Assembly (NCBI GenBank): GCA_964369965.1
Contig: CAYJGF010000007.1
Span: forward strand, 38,087 to 102,086
DNA length: 64,000 nucleotides
Source: CAYJBH01 sp964369965
GTDB lineage: Bacteria > Bacillota > Clostridia > Oscillospirales > Ruminococcaceae
Direction: 5' to 3'
A program made the position numbers and the translations under genes. Each line of letters opens with the position of its first letter. Position 1 is the first letter of the stretch. The notes under the pieces are model-generated. The model saw only the letters and a program-made list of their open reading frames with translations. It did not search any database and was not told where the DNA came from. Positions 32,722-41,507 of this stretch are shown here, piece by piece.

Positions 32722-34737
32722 CTATTTAATCTCAAACGGCTTCTTTCCATCGCGGAAGAATAGAGGGATGCGCTCTATCGGGGTTTCCACCTTGATGGTT
32801 TGACCGCCCTCGAACTCCTCACCTGTCCAGGCGTTGGTCCACTTTGCACCGGACGGGAGATAGACCTCGCGCTCGCTCATATTCTCGTACATAACCGGTG
32901 CGACCAGCACGTCGGAGCCGAACATATATTCCTCTTTATCCTCCCACGCCTCTTTATCGCTTGGGAACTCATAGAACAATGTCCTCATGACAGGATTGCC
33001 CTTTTCATGCGCCTGCTTCATAAGGTCGCTGACGTAGGGGCGCATACGCTCACGGAGCATTATGTATTCGGTGAGAATTTTTTCGTTGCCCTCGCCAAAG
33101 CTCCAAATCTCATTATCCGCACCGGATAGGCACTCCGCACCGCCGGTTGTGCCGACCTGCGGCTGATCGGGAACCCTGTATCCGTGCAGTCTCATGACCG
33201 GACAAAATGTGCCGTACTGGAACCAACGCACCAACAGCTCATGGAATTTCGGGTCGACCGTCTCACCTTTATAAAATCCGCCGATATCGGTTGTCCACCA
33301 CGGTATACCGGCGATACCCATATGCAGACCTGCCGCATACTGGTCACGAAGAACCGAGAATTTAGAATGTATATCACCACTCCAGACCAACGCACCATAG
33401 CGCTGTGAGCCTGCCCATGCACAACGAAGTAGATTGACAATATTCTCCTGCCCTTCCTCTTCCATGCCGTCATAGAAAGTTTTGGCATACAGTTGAGGAT
33501 AAATGTTGCCTATCTGCACGTTCGGCCCGAGGTGATAGCGATAGTTATCAAAGTCGTATTTGGTATACTCCGGCTCCGCCTCGTCCAGCCAGAAGATCTT
33601 AATGCCCTTGTCGTAGTAGTTCTTTTTTGCCTTGCCCCAGACATACTCACGTGCGCCGGGGTGGGTGGCATCATAGTGCAATGTATTGCCCATGTAGGTC
33701 ATGGCGACCTGAACACCGCGGTCGGTGCGAATGAGATATCCCTTTTGCAACATCTCATCAAAGTTTTCACTGCGATAGTCCACCTGTGGCCAGATGGAGA
33801 CCATCAGCTCCATACCCATATCTTTAAGCTCGGCGATCATTGCATCGGGATCCGGCCAGTAGGTCGGGTCGAACTTCCATTCACCTTGATATGGCCAGTG
33901 GAAAAAGTCGCACACAATGACCGAGACCGGCACACCGCGTTTGTGATAACCACGGGCGACCTCCAGCAACTCCTCTTGGGTTTGATAGCGCAGTTTGCAT
34001 TGCCAAAAACCCATCGCATAGTCCGGCATCATCGGCACCGTGCCGGTCGCCATGCCGTATTGTGAAATGATTTCAGCCGGTGTATCGCCGGCGGTTATCC
34101 AGTAGTCCAACAGTTTTGTGGAGACCGCCTCAAAACTGGTGACGTTTATGCCGAAAATTGCTCGTCCGACTGCCGGATTGTGCCAGAAAAGACCATAACC
34201 TTGCGAGGAGTAGACAAACGGGACGCTCGCTTGTGAGTTGCGGTGGGCAAGCTCTAAATCCATACCCTTGAGATTGTAGTTGCGATATTGATATTGCCCC
34301 ATGCCGTACAGTTTTTCATCATCACTCGGCGATTCAAAACGCATGGTCAAATTGAAGTCACCGCCCGGAATTGGGCGATAGTCCCTACCCTCGATGTCGA
34401 GGCAGGAATAAAACTCCGCTTTCACATCCTTGCGGGTGCGCACATATTCACGCAACAAAAGCTCACCCTTATCGTTATAAAAACTCATAAGCCCGTATGC
34501 CGATAGTTCGGCGCGGATCTTACCGTTGGTAATGCTCGCCGAGCCGTCGTCATTCAGCTCGATTATTGCATTCGTACCCTTTTGCGGCAGAAGTGCCCAG
34601 TCGGCGAGCGGTATTTCGGCATGTTTTGTGCCGCGCACACGCAGGCTGTTCTCCCCCCACGGCTCTATCCAGAGCAGCTCCGATTGAAAGTTAAAGACAA
34701 GTTTATTGCCCTCTTTGCTAAAGCAGGTTCCGACCAT
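32722..34737 (-). CDS. Glycoside hydrolase family 31 (alpha-xylosidase/alpha-glucosidase type)
   Basis: The 671-residue protein begins MVGTCFSKEGNKLVFNFQSE with an N-terminal beta-sandwich, then a TIM barrel. The catalytic nucleophile is the first Asp of IFWLDEAEPEY (the WxDxxE motif) and the likely acid/base is Asp in ALVWSGDIHSKF. Also seen are GFWQCKLRYQTQEELLEVA, WWTTDIGGFYKG and RWFQYGTFCPVMRLHG. It has no signal peptide, so it acts on imported oligosaccharides in the cytosol. The frame is open 29 codons upstream, but AGAAAGGA supports the ATG at 34737. It is the third gene of the dehydrogenase/AraC/GH31 set. Confidence 0.93.
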   Translation of the reverse strand: MVGTCFSKEGNKLVFNFQSELLWIEPWGENSLRVRGTKHAEIPLADWALLPQKGTNAIIELNDDGSASITNGKIRAELSAYGLMSFYNDKGELLLREYVRTRKDVKAEFYSCLDIEGRDYRPIPGGDFNLTMRFESPSDDEKLYGMGQYQYRNYNLKGMDLELAHRNSQASVPFVYSSQGYGLFWHNPAVGRAIFGINVTSFEAVSTKLLDYWITAGDTPAEIISQYGMATGTVPMMPDYAMGFWQCKLRYQTQEELLEVARGYHKRGVPVSVIVCDFFHWPYQGEWKFDPTYWPDPDAMIAELKDMGMELMVSIWPQVDYRSENFDEMLQKGYLIRTDRGVQVAMTYMGNTLHYDATHPGAREYVWGKAKKNYYDKGIKIFWLDEAEPEYTKYDFDNYRYHLGPNVQIGNIYPQLYAKTFYDGMEEEGQENIVNLLRCAWAGSQRYGALVWSGDIHSKFSVLRDQYAAGLHMGIAGIPWWTTDIGGFYKGETVDPKFHELLVRWFQYGTFCPVMRLHGYRVPDQPQVGTTGGAECLSGADNEIWSFGEGNEKILTEYIMLRERMRPYVSDLMKQAHEKGNPVMRTLFYEFPSDKEAWEDKEEYMFGSDVLVAPVMYENMSEREVYLPSGAKWTNAWTGEEFEGGQTIKVETPIERIPLFFRDGKKPFEIK

Positions 34738-34795
34738 TTTTATTCCTTTCTGTTGATTATTATAATTATTATACTTAGAGTATATCGCTGTGAGG

Positions 34796-35662
34796 TTATG
34801 TAAGATGCATTTTTCTGTATTCACTCGGTGTCATGTTGCAGATGCGTTTAAAGATGCGAGAGAAATAATTTATATCATTATAACCGACATTAGATGCCAC
34901 ACGGGTGATGTTGTCATCGGTCATGACTATCATCTGGCACGCCTTGTTAATTCGACTGGTGGTTAGATATTCGCCCGGGGTTTGACCGGTAGCGCGTTTA
35001 AAGATACGGCAAAAATGTTCATTCGATACCCCAAACTGCTCCGACAGTTCACTCACCCTATCAATTTCGGCGTAATGTTCGCCTATATAAGTTATCGCAT
35101 CGCGCACAACATTTGTGGTGGAGGAGTATCTCACATTATCGTATGTGGTGGTCTCATGCTTTATTATCTCACTGAATATCATTAATAATAGCGCGCGACA
35201 CTCCATATCAAAGGTTGAGCTCTGCTCAAGGTATGAGTCTAAAATATCTTTTGCGTGATGGATAATCTTTTTGCCCCACGGCATTTCGTTTGATATAAAG
35301 GAGGGGAAAATCCTGTTTTGACTGTGCACCGGCAAAATATATTGTTTGTAGAGTCGGTCGTCGGTGTTGGAGAATACATAGCTATCACCGAAAACAATGC
35401 ACAGAAGTTTGCTGTCGTCGTTAAAATTATAACAGGAATGGAGTTGATTTTTATTGACAAAGAGCATCTCCCCCGCCTTTAGATTATAAGGGCGGTTATC
35501 GAGATTAAAGTCGAGACTGCCGTCATAGACATACATAATCTCATACTCATCATGCCAGTGTGCGTAGATATCGGTCTGTGCACCGGGTATGCCGTGGTGG
35601 TACACCGCCATATTCAATCCATGACGCTGATGAACCCGTGACTCATGCCCTATAAATACCAT
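34796..35662 (-). CDS. AraC-family regulator with cupin sensor
   Basis: The 288-residue protein has an N-terminal cupin (about 20-110: AHWHDEYEIMYVYDGSLDFN, LKAGEMLFVNKNQLHSCYNF) and a C-terminal AraC domain (about 185-286: SELSEQFGVSNEHFCRIFKR, VASNVGYNDINYFSRIFKRI). The cupin probably binds a sugar. It starts 6 bp after the dehydrogenase stop and has no separate SD, so coupled translation is likely. It lies between dehydrogenase and GH31 genes and should control them. Confidence 0.9.
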   Translation of the reverse strand: MVFIGHESRVHQRHGLNMAVYHHGIPGAQTDIYAHWHDEYEIMYVYDGSLDFNLDNRPYNLKAGEMLFVNKNQLHSCYNFNDDSKLLCIVFGDSYVFSNTDDRLYKQYILPVHSQNRIFPSFISNEMPWGKKIIHHAKDILDSYLEQSSTFDMECRALLLMIFSEIIKHETTTYDNVRYSSTTNVVRDAITYIGEHYAEIDRVSELSEQFGVSNEHFCRIFKRATGQTPGEYLTTSRINKACQMIVMTDDNITRVASNVGYNDINYFSRIFKRICNMTPSEYRKMHLT

Positions 35663-35668
35663 GACGGA

Positions 35669-36685
35669 TTAAAATTTTACGATGGCTTTGAGTATACTGC
35701 CGGGGGAATTTTCATAAGCCTTAAAAAGCTCCGCCACATCATCAACCGCAAATTCATGAGTAATTATACGCTCTATGCCGAGATTTTGAGTTTTGAAAAT
35801 TTCAATGACCTCCTCAAAATCCGCTTTAAGTGCGTTGCGCGAGCCGTGAATATTGAGTTCTTTTTTCTGTATCACGTTGAAATTAAAATCAAGGCTTGTT
35901 TTGCTCACCCCGAGCAGGCACACATTGCCGCCATAACAGGTGGACTCGACACACGCCTCAAAGGTGGAGGGCAGACCGACCGCCTCGATGGTGACATCAA
36001 ATCCCCTACCCTGTGTTATCTCATCAACATTTTTTTCAAACTCCTCGCGAGAGCTGTTGAGGAATACTCCGTCCACCCCGAACTTGTTGACAAAATCAAG
36101 TTTTTCCTGTGACACGTCGGACATATAGACAATCGCACCGCACAGCTTTGCGGCGATGGCGGCGAGCAGACCGATACAGCCACTGCCGACTATCAGCACC
36201 TTATCTCCCTTTTTAACCTTGGCGCGCTTGACACCGTGATAGGATATGCAAAACGGTTCAATCAAGGCAACTGACTTCGGGTCGAGACCACCGCCGTCAT
36301 ATATCCGCTCTACCGGCATGGTTATGTATTCACTAAACGCACCCTCGCGCTGAACACCCATCGTCTCGTTGCTCATGCAGGCATTGAGTATACCGCGCTC
36401 ACAGGAATAGCAACCGCCACAGTTGAAGTAGGGGTTGCAGGTTACAACCTGACCTTTTTGTATGCCAAAATCGTTGTCACCCACCTCTATAACCTCGGCG
36501 GAGAACTCATGCCCCGGAATACATGGGTATTTTGCATAGACCATTCGACCACAGTAGGTGGAATAGTCGGAACCGCATATACCGCCGTATAGTGGTTTTA
36601 AAAGTGCTTCCCCCGATTTTGGTGTAGGTTTTTGCGCCTCGACAACCGTGACAGCGTACGGCTTGGTTATAACTATCTGTTTCAA
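35669..36685 (-). CDS. Zinc-dependent alcohol/polyol dehydrogenase (MDR family)
   Basis: The 338-residue medium-chain dehydrogenase has catalytic zinc ligands in GGICGSD and PGHEFSAE, the four structural-zinc cysteines in CNPYFNCGGCYSCERGILNA, and the NAD loop VLIVGSGCIGLLAA. It resembles sorbitol, threonine or galactitol-type dehydrogenases and oxidises a hydroxyl of a sugar or polyol. It is the first gene of the AraC/GH31 set and has a strong promoter at 36747-36775. Confidence 0.9.
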   Translation of the reverse strand: MKQIVITKPYAVTVVEAQKPTPKSGEALLKPLYGGICGSDYSTYCGRMVYAKYPCIPGHEFSAEVIEVGDNDFGIQKGQVVTCNPYFNCGGCYSCERGILNACMSNETMGVQREGAFSEYITMPVERIYDGGGLDPKSVALIEPFCISYHGVKRAKVKKGDKVLIVGSGCIGLLAAIAAKLCGAIVYMSDVSQEKLDFVNKFGVDGVFLNSSREEFEKNVDEITQGRGFDVTIEAVGLPSTFEACVESTCYGGNVCLLGVSKTSLDFNFNVIQKKELNIHGSRNALKADFEEVIEIFKTQNLGIERIITHEFAVDDVAELFKAYENSPGSILKAIVKF

Positions 36686-36746
36686 TTGTGCATTCCCTTA
36701 AAAAATACGATACAACATAAAAATGCTAATGGACTACTTTGACTTT

Positions 36747-36775
36747 AATATACAACACATCAGACATATTGTCAA
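36747..36775 (-). promoter_or_regulatory. Promoter of the dehydrogenase/AraC/GH31 operon
   Basis: TTGACA (775-770), 17-bp spacer, TATATT (752-747). Confidence 0.7.
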
Positions 36776-36783
36776 TAACAAAA

Positions 36784-36814
36784 ACACTCAAACTTTTAAC
36801 AAAGATTTGAGTGT
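36784..36814 (-). terminator. Terminator after mnmE
   Basis: On the minus strand ACACTCAAA pairs with TTTGAGTGT around 13 bases, then TTTTGTTATT follows. Confidence 0.65.
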
Positions 36815-36892
36815 AAAATTGTGTATATTTACAAAACTGACAAAAAGGTCAAATACGTGCTAATTGAGGTCAAATTTGTTTGTATGAAATCG

Positions 36893-38221
36893 CTATTTAC
36901 CTATACAGAAATTTTCAAATATCGCATCTATCATCTCGTCGGTGGCGTTTAACAACAGGATATCACAGACCGCACGGTATGCCTCCTCCAAATTGACGGA
37001 GCATACATCAATAATCCCCTGTTCAAGGTTTTCAAGGGCACGGGTTAGACCATCTGCCGCGGCGCGTGCCGAGACTGCCTGACGGGTGGTGGGCAAAAGT
37101 GTTGCACCCTGTTCAATGTTTGGCAGGACGCGCAGTATAGCCTCAACAAGGCGTTCGCGGTGGTCGGGATTTATTGCACTAAGCTCCACATTTGGGTGAG
37201 CGAGGGGGACACTCTCACACCCCGTCGGTGCCATGTCCGACTTGTTGAGCACTATTATCGCCCTTTTCCCCTCAATCATGCAAAGCAATTCCTCGTCGAC
37301 CGCCTCCCCTTTTTCTAAAACGGCGATTATCAACTGCGCTGTCTCAATCCCGAGCCTGGAGCGACGGATACCCTCCCTCTCGATGTCGTCGTCGGTGTTA
37401 TGTATGCCGGCGGTGTCCCTGATTATCAGGTGATAGTCGAGAAGCTCCACCCTCTGCTCCACAATGTCGCGCGTCGTGCCGGCAACAGGGCTGACAATGG
37501 CGCGGTCAAAGCCGCAAAGCAGATTTAAAATGGTGCTCTTGCCGACGTTTGGTCGACCGACTATCACCGTCTCTATCCCCGAATTCAGTGATATCACCAG
37601 CTCGGAGTTGTCGGCAAGCCGTAGCAATTCCGAGCGCAATGGCAGTATGTCGGCAATAATTTGTGCGGTGTCAAGGTCGGTATCCTCCGGATAGTCACAC
37701 GCCACAACAACGGTGGCGCTCACTCGACAAAGGTCGTCTGCGAGCCGTGTCATCTGCCGACCCAGCACGCCACAGAGCGCGTCGGACGCCGCCGCGGTCG
37801 CCCTGCGCCCCTCACCGGCAATGAGTGCGCCGACCGCCTCCGCCTTTGCGAGGGTCAATTTGCCATTCTCCAGCGCACGGCGTGAGAACTCCCCTGCCGC
37901 CGCAGGACATGCACCGAGTGATACCGCCGCCGCCACCACACGCCGAAGAAGTGTCGGGTTTCCATGGCAGGATAGCTCCACTAAATTCTCACCGGTGTAG
38001 GAGTTTGGGGCATAAAAATAAAGGGCAACCACCTCATCGATAGGCCCCATTTTATCGTAAAGTATACCAAACCTTGCCTCATACCCTTTTGGAGTGGCAG
38101 GGTTTTTCGGTTTAAACATTTCGGCGACAATTGCATGAGAGCTGTCACCGGACAAACGCACAACCCCGATGGCGGCATTGCCTACCGCCGTCGAGATGGC
38201 AACTATAGTGCTTTTGTTCAC
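36893..38221 (-). CDS. mnmE: tRNA modification GTPase MnmE
   Basis: The 442-residue protein works with MnmG to add the carboxymethylaminomethyl group at U34 of certain tRNAs. It has the N-terminal folate-binding domain (IVAISTAVGNAAIGVVRLSG, ENLVELSCHGNPTLLRRV), the G domain with GRPNVGKST (G1), DTAGIHNT (G3) and LNKSD (G4), and the diagnostic C-terminal CIGK. Its start overlaps the end of the small membrane protein gene by one base. mnmG is not adjacent. Confidence 0.96.
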   Translation of the reverse strand: MNKSTIVAISTAVGNAAIGVVRLSGDSSHAIVAEMFKPKNPATPKGYEARFGILYDKMGPIDEVVALYFYAPNSYTGENLVELSCHGNPTLLRRVVAAAVSLGACPAAAGEFSRRALENGKLTLAKAEAVGALIAGEGRRATAAASDALCGVLGRQMTRLADDLCRVSATVVVACDYPEDTDLDTAQIIADILPLRSELLRLADNSELVISLNSGIETVIVGRPNVGKSTILNLLCGFDRAIVSPVAGTTRDIVEQRVELLDYHLIIRDTAGIHNTDDDIEREGIRRSRLGIETAQLIIAVLEKGEAVDEELLCMIEGKRAIIVLNKSDMAPTGCESVPLAHPNVELSAINPDHRERLVEAILRVLPNIEQGATLLPTTRQAVSARAAADGLTRALENLEQGIIDVCSVNLEEAYRAVCDILLLNATDEMIDAIFENFCIGK

Positions 38222-38514
38222 TATTCTTGTTCGGCTGTATCCGCAAAGTCACCGGACGGGATATCGCCAAGGTCGTCACTAAACAAAATTTCTTCATACT
38301 CGTTCAGCTCACGCTCTCTACGAGCAAGGTAGAAATAGACGGTAACAAGTGCTCCGGCGATGGCGGCGAGTATCAGTGCTATCGTGATTGATTTACGCAT
38401 TATATTGTCCTCCGGTTTTTTAAACTGCTTATTTAACTGCTTTAAAGGTGCGCTATATATCGGCGCAAGCTGCTTTGCCACAACCTCACCCAGCTCTTGA
38501 ACATCTATCATCAT
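38221..38514 (-). CDS. Small single-pass membrane protein of unknown function
   Basis: 97 residues. Residues 1-38 are hydrophilic (VQELGEVVAKQLAPIYSAPL), then a transmembrane helix (about 43-63, ITIALILAAIAGALVTVYFY) and an acidic tail (ELNEYEEILFSDDLGD). Two starts are plausible. One is 38514 with GGAAAGGG. The other is an internal ATG at 38400 with GGAGGACAATATA, which would leave a 59-residue protein starting just before the helix. It is translationally linked to mnmE. I do not recognise the family. Confidence 0.65.
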   Translation of the reverse strand: MMIDVQELGEVVAKQLAPIYSAPLKQLNKQFKKPEDNIMRKSITIALILAAIAGALVTVYFYLARRERELNEYEEILFSDDLGDIPSGDFADTAEQE

Positions 38515-38561
38515 ACGCAGTCCCTTTCCATGTTCTGTATAGTCATTTAACTATATAGCTA

Positions 38562-38591
38562 TTATATCACAATAGATGTGTAAAATGCAAG
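38562..38591 (-). promoter_or_regulatory. Promoter of the small membrane protein-mnmE operon
   Basis: TTGCAT (591-586), 18-bp spacer, TATAAT (567-562), about 50 bp before the start at 38514. Confidence 0.6.
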
Positions 38592-38666
38592 AAAATTAGT
38601 AGGTTATTAATATTTATGTTATAACTGCCTAAAAAATAACCTAAAATTTAACAAAACAGACAAAAA

Positions 38667-40331
38667 TTAGACTTCACCCTCGTTTGACTCTATCGGCGCA
38701 GTGATATTTTTAACATATAGATTACCCACCGCATTGAAATAGTACCCCTCGATATCCTGTGCCACAATCATGGATCGCACAGGGTGATAGAGCGAAGCGA
38801 AGGAAAGATTTGCAATAAGATGGCGCTCGGCGTCCTGAAAACCCTCTTTAGTCTGCAAAAAGTTCGGCTTTATATTTGCCTCCTGCAACAACAGGTCAAA
38901 ATCGGCATCATAGTATCCCGATATGTTGTACGGCGAAGAGGATAGCGCGAGGGAAAGTATGCCGCTTGGATTTAAAATGTCGGATGATTGCCGTGCGGCG
39001 GTGATGTTGAAGTTGCCGTCCGCAATCTCCTCAAGATATTCCTCCTCCGATAGGACAAAAAAGTCGATACGAGCACCTGTGTTTTGTGTTAAAACATCTG
39101 CAACACGGCGATAAATCTCGACATCGGGGTCGGTAGCAGGGACAATCATGGTCATGTTAAGACCGACACCGTCGTTATATCCGGCGGTGATTAACGCCTG
39201 TTCCACTTCATCCTCGTCACTTGTGGACTCGACCCTGTTGCGCTCGATAATGTTGGATACATCATCACCGTTATAGATGACACCGGGTGGCACCAAACCG
39301 GTTGCCGGCACAGCGTCGATGTTATAATACTCTATCAGGTCATCGCGGTCAAGGGCAAGGGTTAATGCCTCCCTCACACCGGCATCGTTGGTCGGGTGTT
39401 CACCGAGGTTAAAAGCGATATAGGAGGTCTCAAAGGTTGCAACCTCATAAAGATGCTCCGACAGCTCGGTGGAAAGCTCCGGCTCGGGATTAAAGATAAC
39501 ATCAAGTCGCCCCTCACTAAACGCAAGAGCGGCGTCACCGTTCACCTCGGAAAAACGCAAAAGATCTGTCGGGACCTCCAACATGTCATAATAATGATAA
39601 TTTTTTGTGACGGTAATTCCACTGTCGTCATCGTTTATCATATAATATGCGCCGCTTGATACAAAAATCGGGTCGGGCATTTCCTCGGCGGTCGGGTCGA
39701 CAACCGGCTCGGCATGACCGGAGGAGTTGTAGGTGGGGGCAAGCGCCGGCAATGCGAGCAGCTGCAAAAACTCGGAGGAGGGTTTTGTCATGACAATCTC
39801 AAGCTCGTGGGTGCCGTTCGCAAAGATTCCCACACTGTCGATGTCAAAATCCTCCGCTCGCTCGATGGGTGGCAGGAGATACTCCGCCCCACCGACTATC
39901 GTATCGGCGAGCATCTGTTGCAACGTCGGGTTGCCCTCACCGTCTAAAATGCGAAAGAAGGTCTCGACAAAATCATCCGCCACTATCAATGCACCGTTTG
40001 AATATTTTGCATCGTCACGCAGTTTAAAGGTGTAGGTCAGCCCATCTTCGCTGAGTGTATAGTCTGAACAAAGCCCCTCTGTAATAGTCCCATCGGCGGT
40101 GTCATAGGTGAAAAGCCCCTCATAACACGCGGTGTAAAGAGGTGTAACCTCACTCAAACCGCTTGCAATAGGGTCGTAGGAGCTTGGGAGGGCACTGACG
40201 CCGATATTTATTAAGGTAGGTTCGGGGGTTGTCTCCTCCACTATCGGCTCCGACTGAATGGGTGGTGTTGTGCCGGTACTGCAGGAGGCAAGCAACAGGG
40301 CCAAGGATATAAACAGCGCTATTTTTTTCAT
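38667..40331 (-). CDS. Extracellular solute-binding lipoprotein, family 5, orphan
   Basis: About 554 residues with lipobox LASC (Cys17). Typical family-5 segments are SALPSSYDPIASGLSEVTPL, DGLTYTFKLRDDAKYSNGAL, ADDFVETFFRI, SYIAFNLGEHPTNDAGVREA, and LALDRDDLIEYYN. It resembles oligopeptide-binding proteins such as OppA. No permease or ATPase genes are near. This is the second orphan binding protein in the window, the other being at 18829-20220. The ATG at 40331 has GAAAGGA upstream; a longer reading frame from TTG is possible. Confidence 0.85.
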   Translation of the reverse strand: MKKIALFISLALLLASCSTGTTPPIQSEPIVEETTPEPTLINIGVSALPSSYDPIASGLSEVTPLYTACYEGLFTYDTADGTITEGLCSDYTLSEDGLTYTFKLRDDAKYSNGALIVADDFVETFFRILDGEGNPTLQQMLADTIVGGAEYLLPPIERAEDFDIDSVGIFANGTHELEIVMTKPSSEFLQLLALPALAPTYNSSGHAEPVVDPTAEEMPDPIFVSSGAYYMINDDDSGITVTKNYHYYDMLEVPTDLLRFSEVNGDAALAFSEGRLDVIFNPEPELSTELSEHLYEVATFETSYIAFNLGEHPTNDAGVREALTLALDRDDLIEYYNIDAVPATGLVPPGVIYNGDDVSNIIERNRVESTSDEDEVEQALITAGYNDGVGLNMTMIVPATDPDVEIYRRVADVLTQNTGARIDFFVLSEEEYLEEIADGNFNITAARQSSDILNPSGILSLALSSSPYNISGYYDADFDLLLQEANIKPNFLQTKEGFQDAERHLIANLSFASLYHPVRSMIVAQDIEGYYFNAVGNLYVKNITAPIESNEGEV

Positions 40332-40365
40332 GTTAAATTTGATATTCCTTTCGCTATAATACAAA

Positions 40366-40392
40366 AATAGCCCCGAGAAAATCGAGGTTTAA
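40366..40392 (-). terminator. Possible terminator after tRNA-Glu
   Basis: On the minus strand CCTCGA can pair with TCGGGG (one G-T pair), followed by CTATTTTTG. It lies just upstream of the orphan binding-protein gene. Confidence 0.4.
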
Positions 40393-40446
40393 AGATTTAC
40401 TATTGATATTATATGTCCTACTATATAGAAATATAACTACAAAAAA

Positions 40447-40521
40447 TGGTGACCCGTACGAGAATCGAACTCGTGATTCCGCCGTGAAAGGGCGGTGTCT
40501 TAACCTCTTGACCAACGGGCC
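40447..40521 (-). tRNA. tRNA-Glu (anticodon TTC)
   Basis: The acceptor arms GGCCCGT and ACGGGTC pair with one G-T. The anticodon stem CCGCC/GGCGG holds loop CTTTCAC with anticodon TTC. The T-loop is TTCGATT and the 3' CCA is encoded. 75 bases including CCA. Confidence 0.95.
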
Positions 40522-40623
40522 GCATTATCGTGGGGCAAAAATCCACGACACCTATCAAACAAGATAGGCAAATTATTAACTCTAAAAAGAAGAACTGTAT
40601 CCATTCTTTTTAAGAGCAATAAA

Positions 40624-40652
40624 ATTATAGCACAACTATTTACTTTTGTAAA
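40624..40652 (-). promoter_or_regulatory. Promoter of tRNA-Glu
   Basis: TTTACA (652-647), 17-bp spacer, TATAAT (629-624), about 100 bp upstream of the tRNA. Confidence 0.65.
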
Positions 40653-40724
40653 GAACTTTTTTTAAAAATATAAATATATATTGTGTCGGGGAATGGTAGA
40701 ACCCACTCCCAACACCATAATAAA

Positions 40725-41363
40725 TTATCTTCTCCCCTGCTGTTGCCGGAATATTAACCTCACCAGATTTTCCTCAATTTTTGCCGGCAATGACTCCCAG
40801 CGGCAATGATAACGAAAAGGTATGTGAAAATCGGAAGGCATCTCATCCTGTGAAATAACGGAAAAATTAAGGGTGAATTGCTCGGTTGAAAGTGGAAATC
40901 GGAGCTTGTTAACCTGACCCGGCTCCATGGGTAGTTCGGCTAAAAAGGCGGCACCACCTGCACTCACGTTGGTCAACTCGACCGGACAGGAGGCACTTTT
41001 GTCATTTTTGTCGAGATATAAAAGTTCACCGTGAACGAGGTGAGTTATCCTGAAATGTGCCCGACGAGACGATTTCTCCGCTATAGGGCTATGTAATTTT
41101 ATTTTTAGTAGGTCATAGCCGTCAAAAGTTTTGCCGGTGCCGCTATTTTCCCCCTCCCAAAGATAGTCGTCGTCGCCTACACGTATAAACAACTCATATT
41201 CATCGGATGACAAAAAGCTCGGCGCCACATTGTTCGCCAAAACACTTACGATATTTTTGCCGGTCAACTGGTCAAACTTTGTTTTAAAGCTCTTTCGAAT
41301 ACCGGCACGGTTGTAGATAAACACTTCGGCAGATGCGCCGGCATGTATGTTTTTTATGTTCAT
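40725..41363 (-). CDS. PilZ domain protein (YcgR-like)
   Basis: About 212 residues. The N-terminal half (MNIKNIHAGASAEVFIYNRA, LFIRVGDDDYLWEG) looks like the YcgR N-terminal beta barrel. The C-terminal PilZ domain has the c-di-GMP motifs RRAHFR (RxxxR) and NVSAGGAAF (N-x-S-x-x-G). It should sense cyclic di-GMP. No diguanylate cyclase or flagellar gene is in the window. Two adjacent ATGs exist; GGAG is six nt from the second, which is used here. Confidence 0.8.
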   Translation of the reverse strand: MNIKNIHAGASAEVFIYNRAGIRKSFKTKFDQLTGKNIVSVLANNVAPSFLSSDEYELFIRVGDDDYLWEGENSGTGKTFDGYDLLKIKLHSPIAEKSSRRAHFRITHLVHGELLYLDKNDKSASCPVELTNVSAGGAAFLAELPMEPGQVNKLRFPLSTEQFTLNFSVISQDEMPSDFHIPFRYHCRWESLPAKIEENLVRLIFRQQQGRR

Positions 41364-41391
41364 CATTTACTCCGTAACATATTTCTTACTG

Positions 41392-41420
41392 TATAATAAC
41401 ATATATTGACAAAAAAATCA
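41392..41420 (-). promoter_or_regulatory. Promoter of the PilZ gene
   Basis: TTGATT (420-415), 17-bp spacer, TATTAT (397-392), about 30 bp upstream of the start. Confidence 0.55.
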
Positions 41421-41470
41421 ATATTATAGATAATTTTATATAACAAATTTGATTGATAGCTGAAAACGTA

Positions 41471-41487
41471 TTGACCACATCGGTCAA
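41471..41487. repeat. 17-bp palindrome TTGACC-N5-GGTCAA, exact copy 1
   Basis: Exact, spacer ACATC. The only exact copy in noncoding DNA, between the PilZ gene and the yfhO stop. Confidence 0.85.
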
Positions 41488-41507
41488 AATTGTGTAAAAC
41501 CCCTTCC

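Noticed and set aside
41230..41280. Further palindrome copy at GGTCAACTGGTCAAAC in the PilZ gene
   Set aside because: It has two direct half-sites but no inverted partner at the 5-base spacing.
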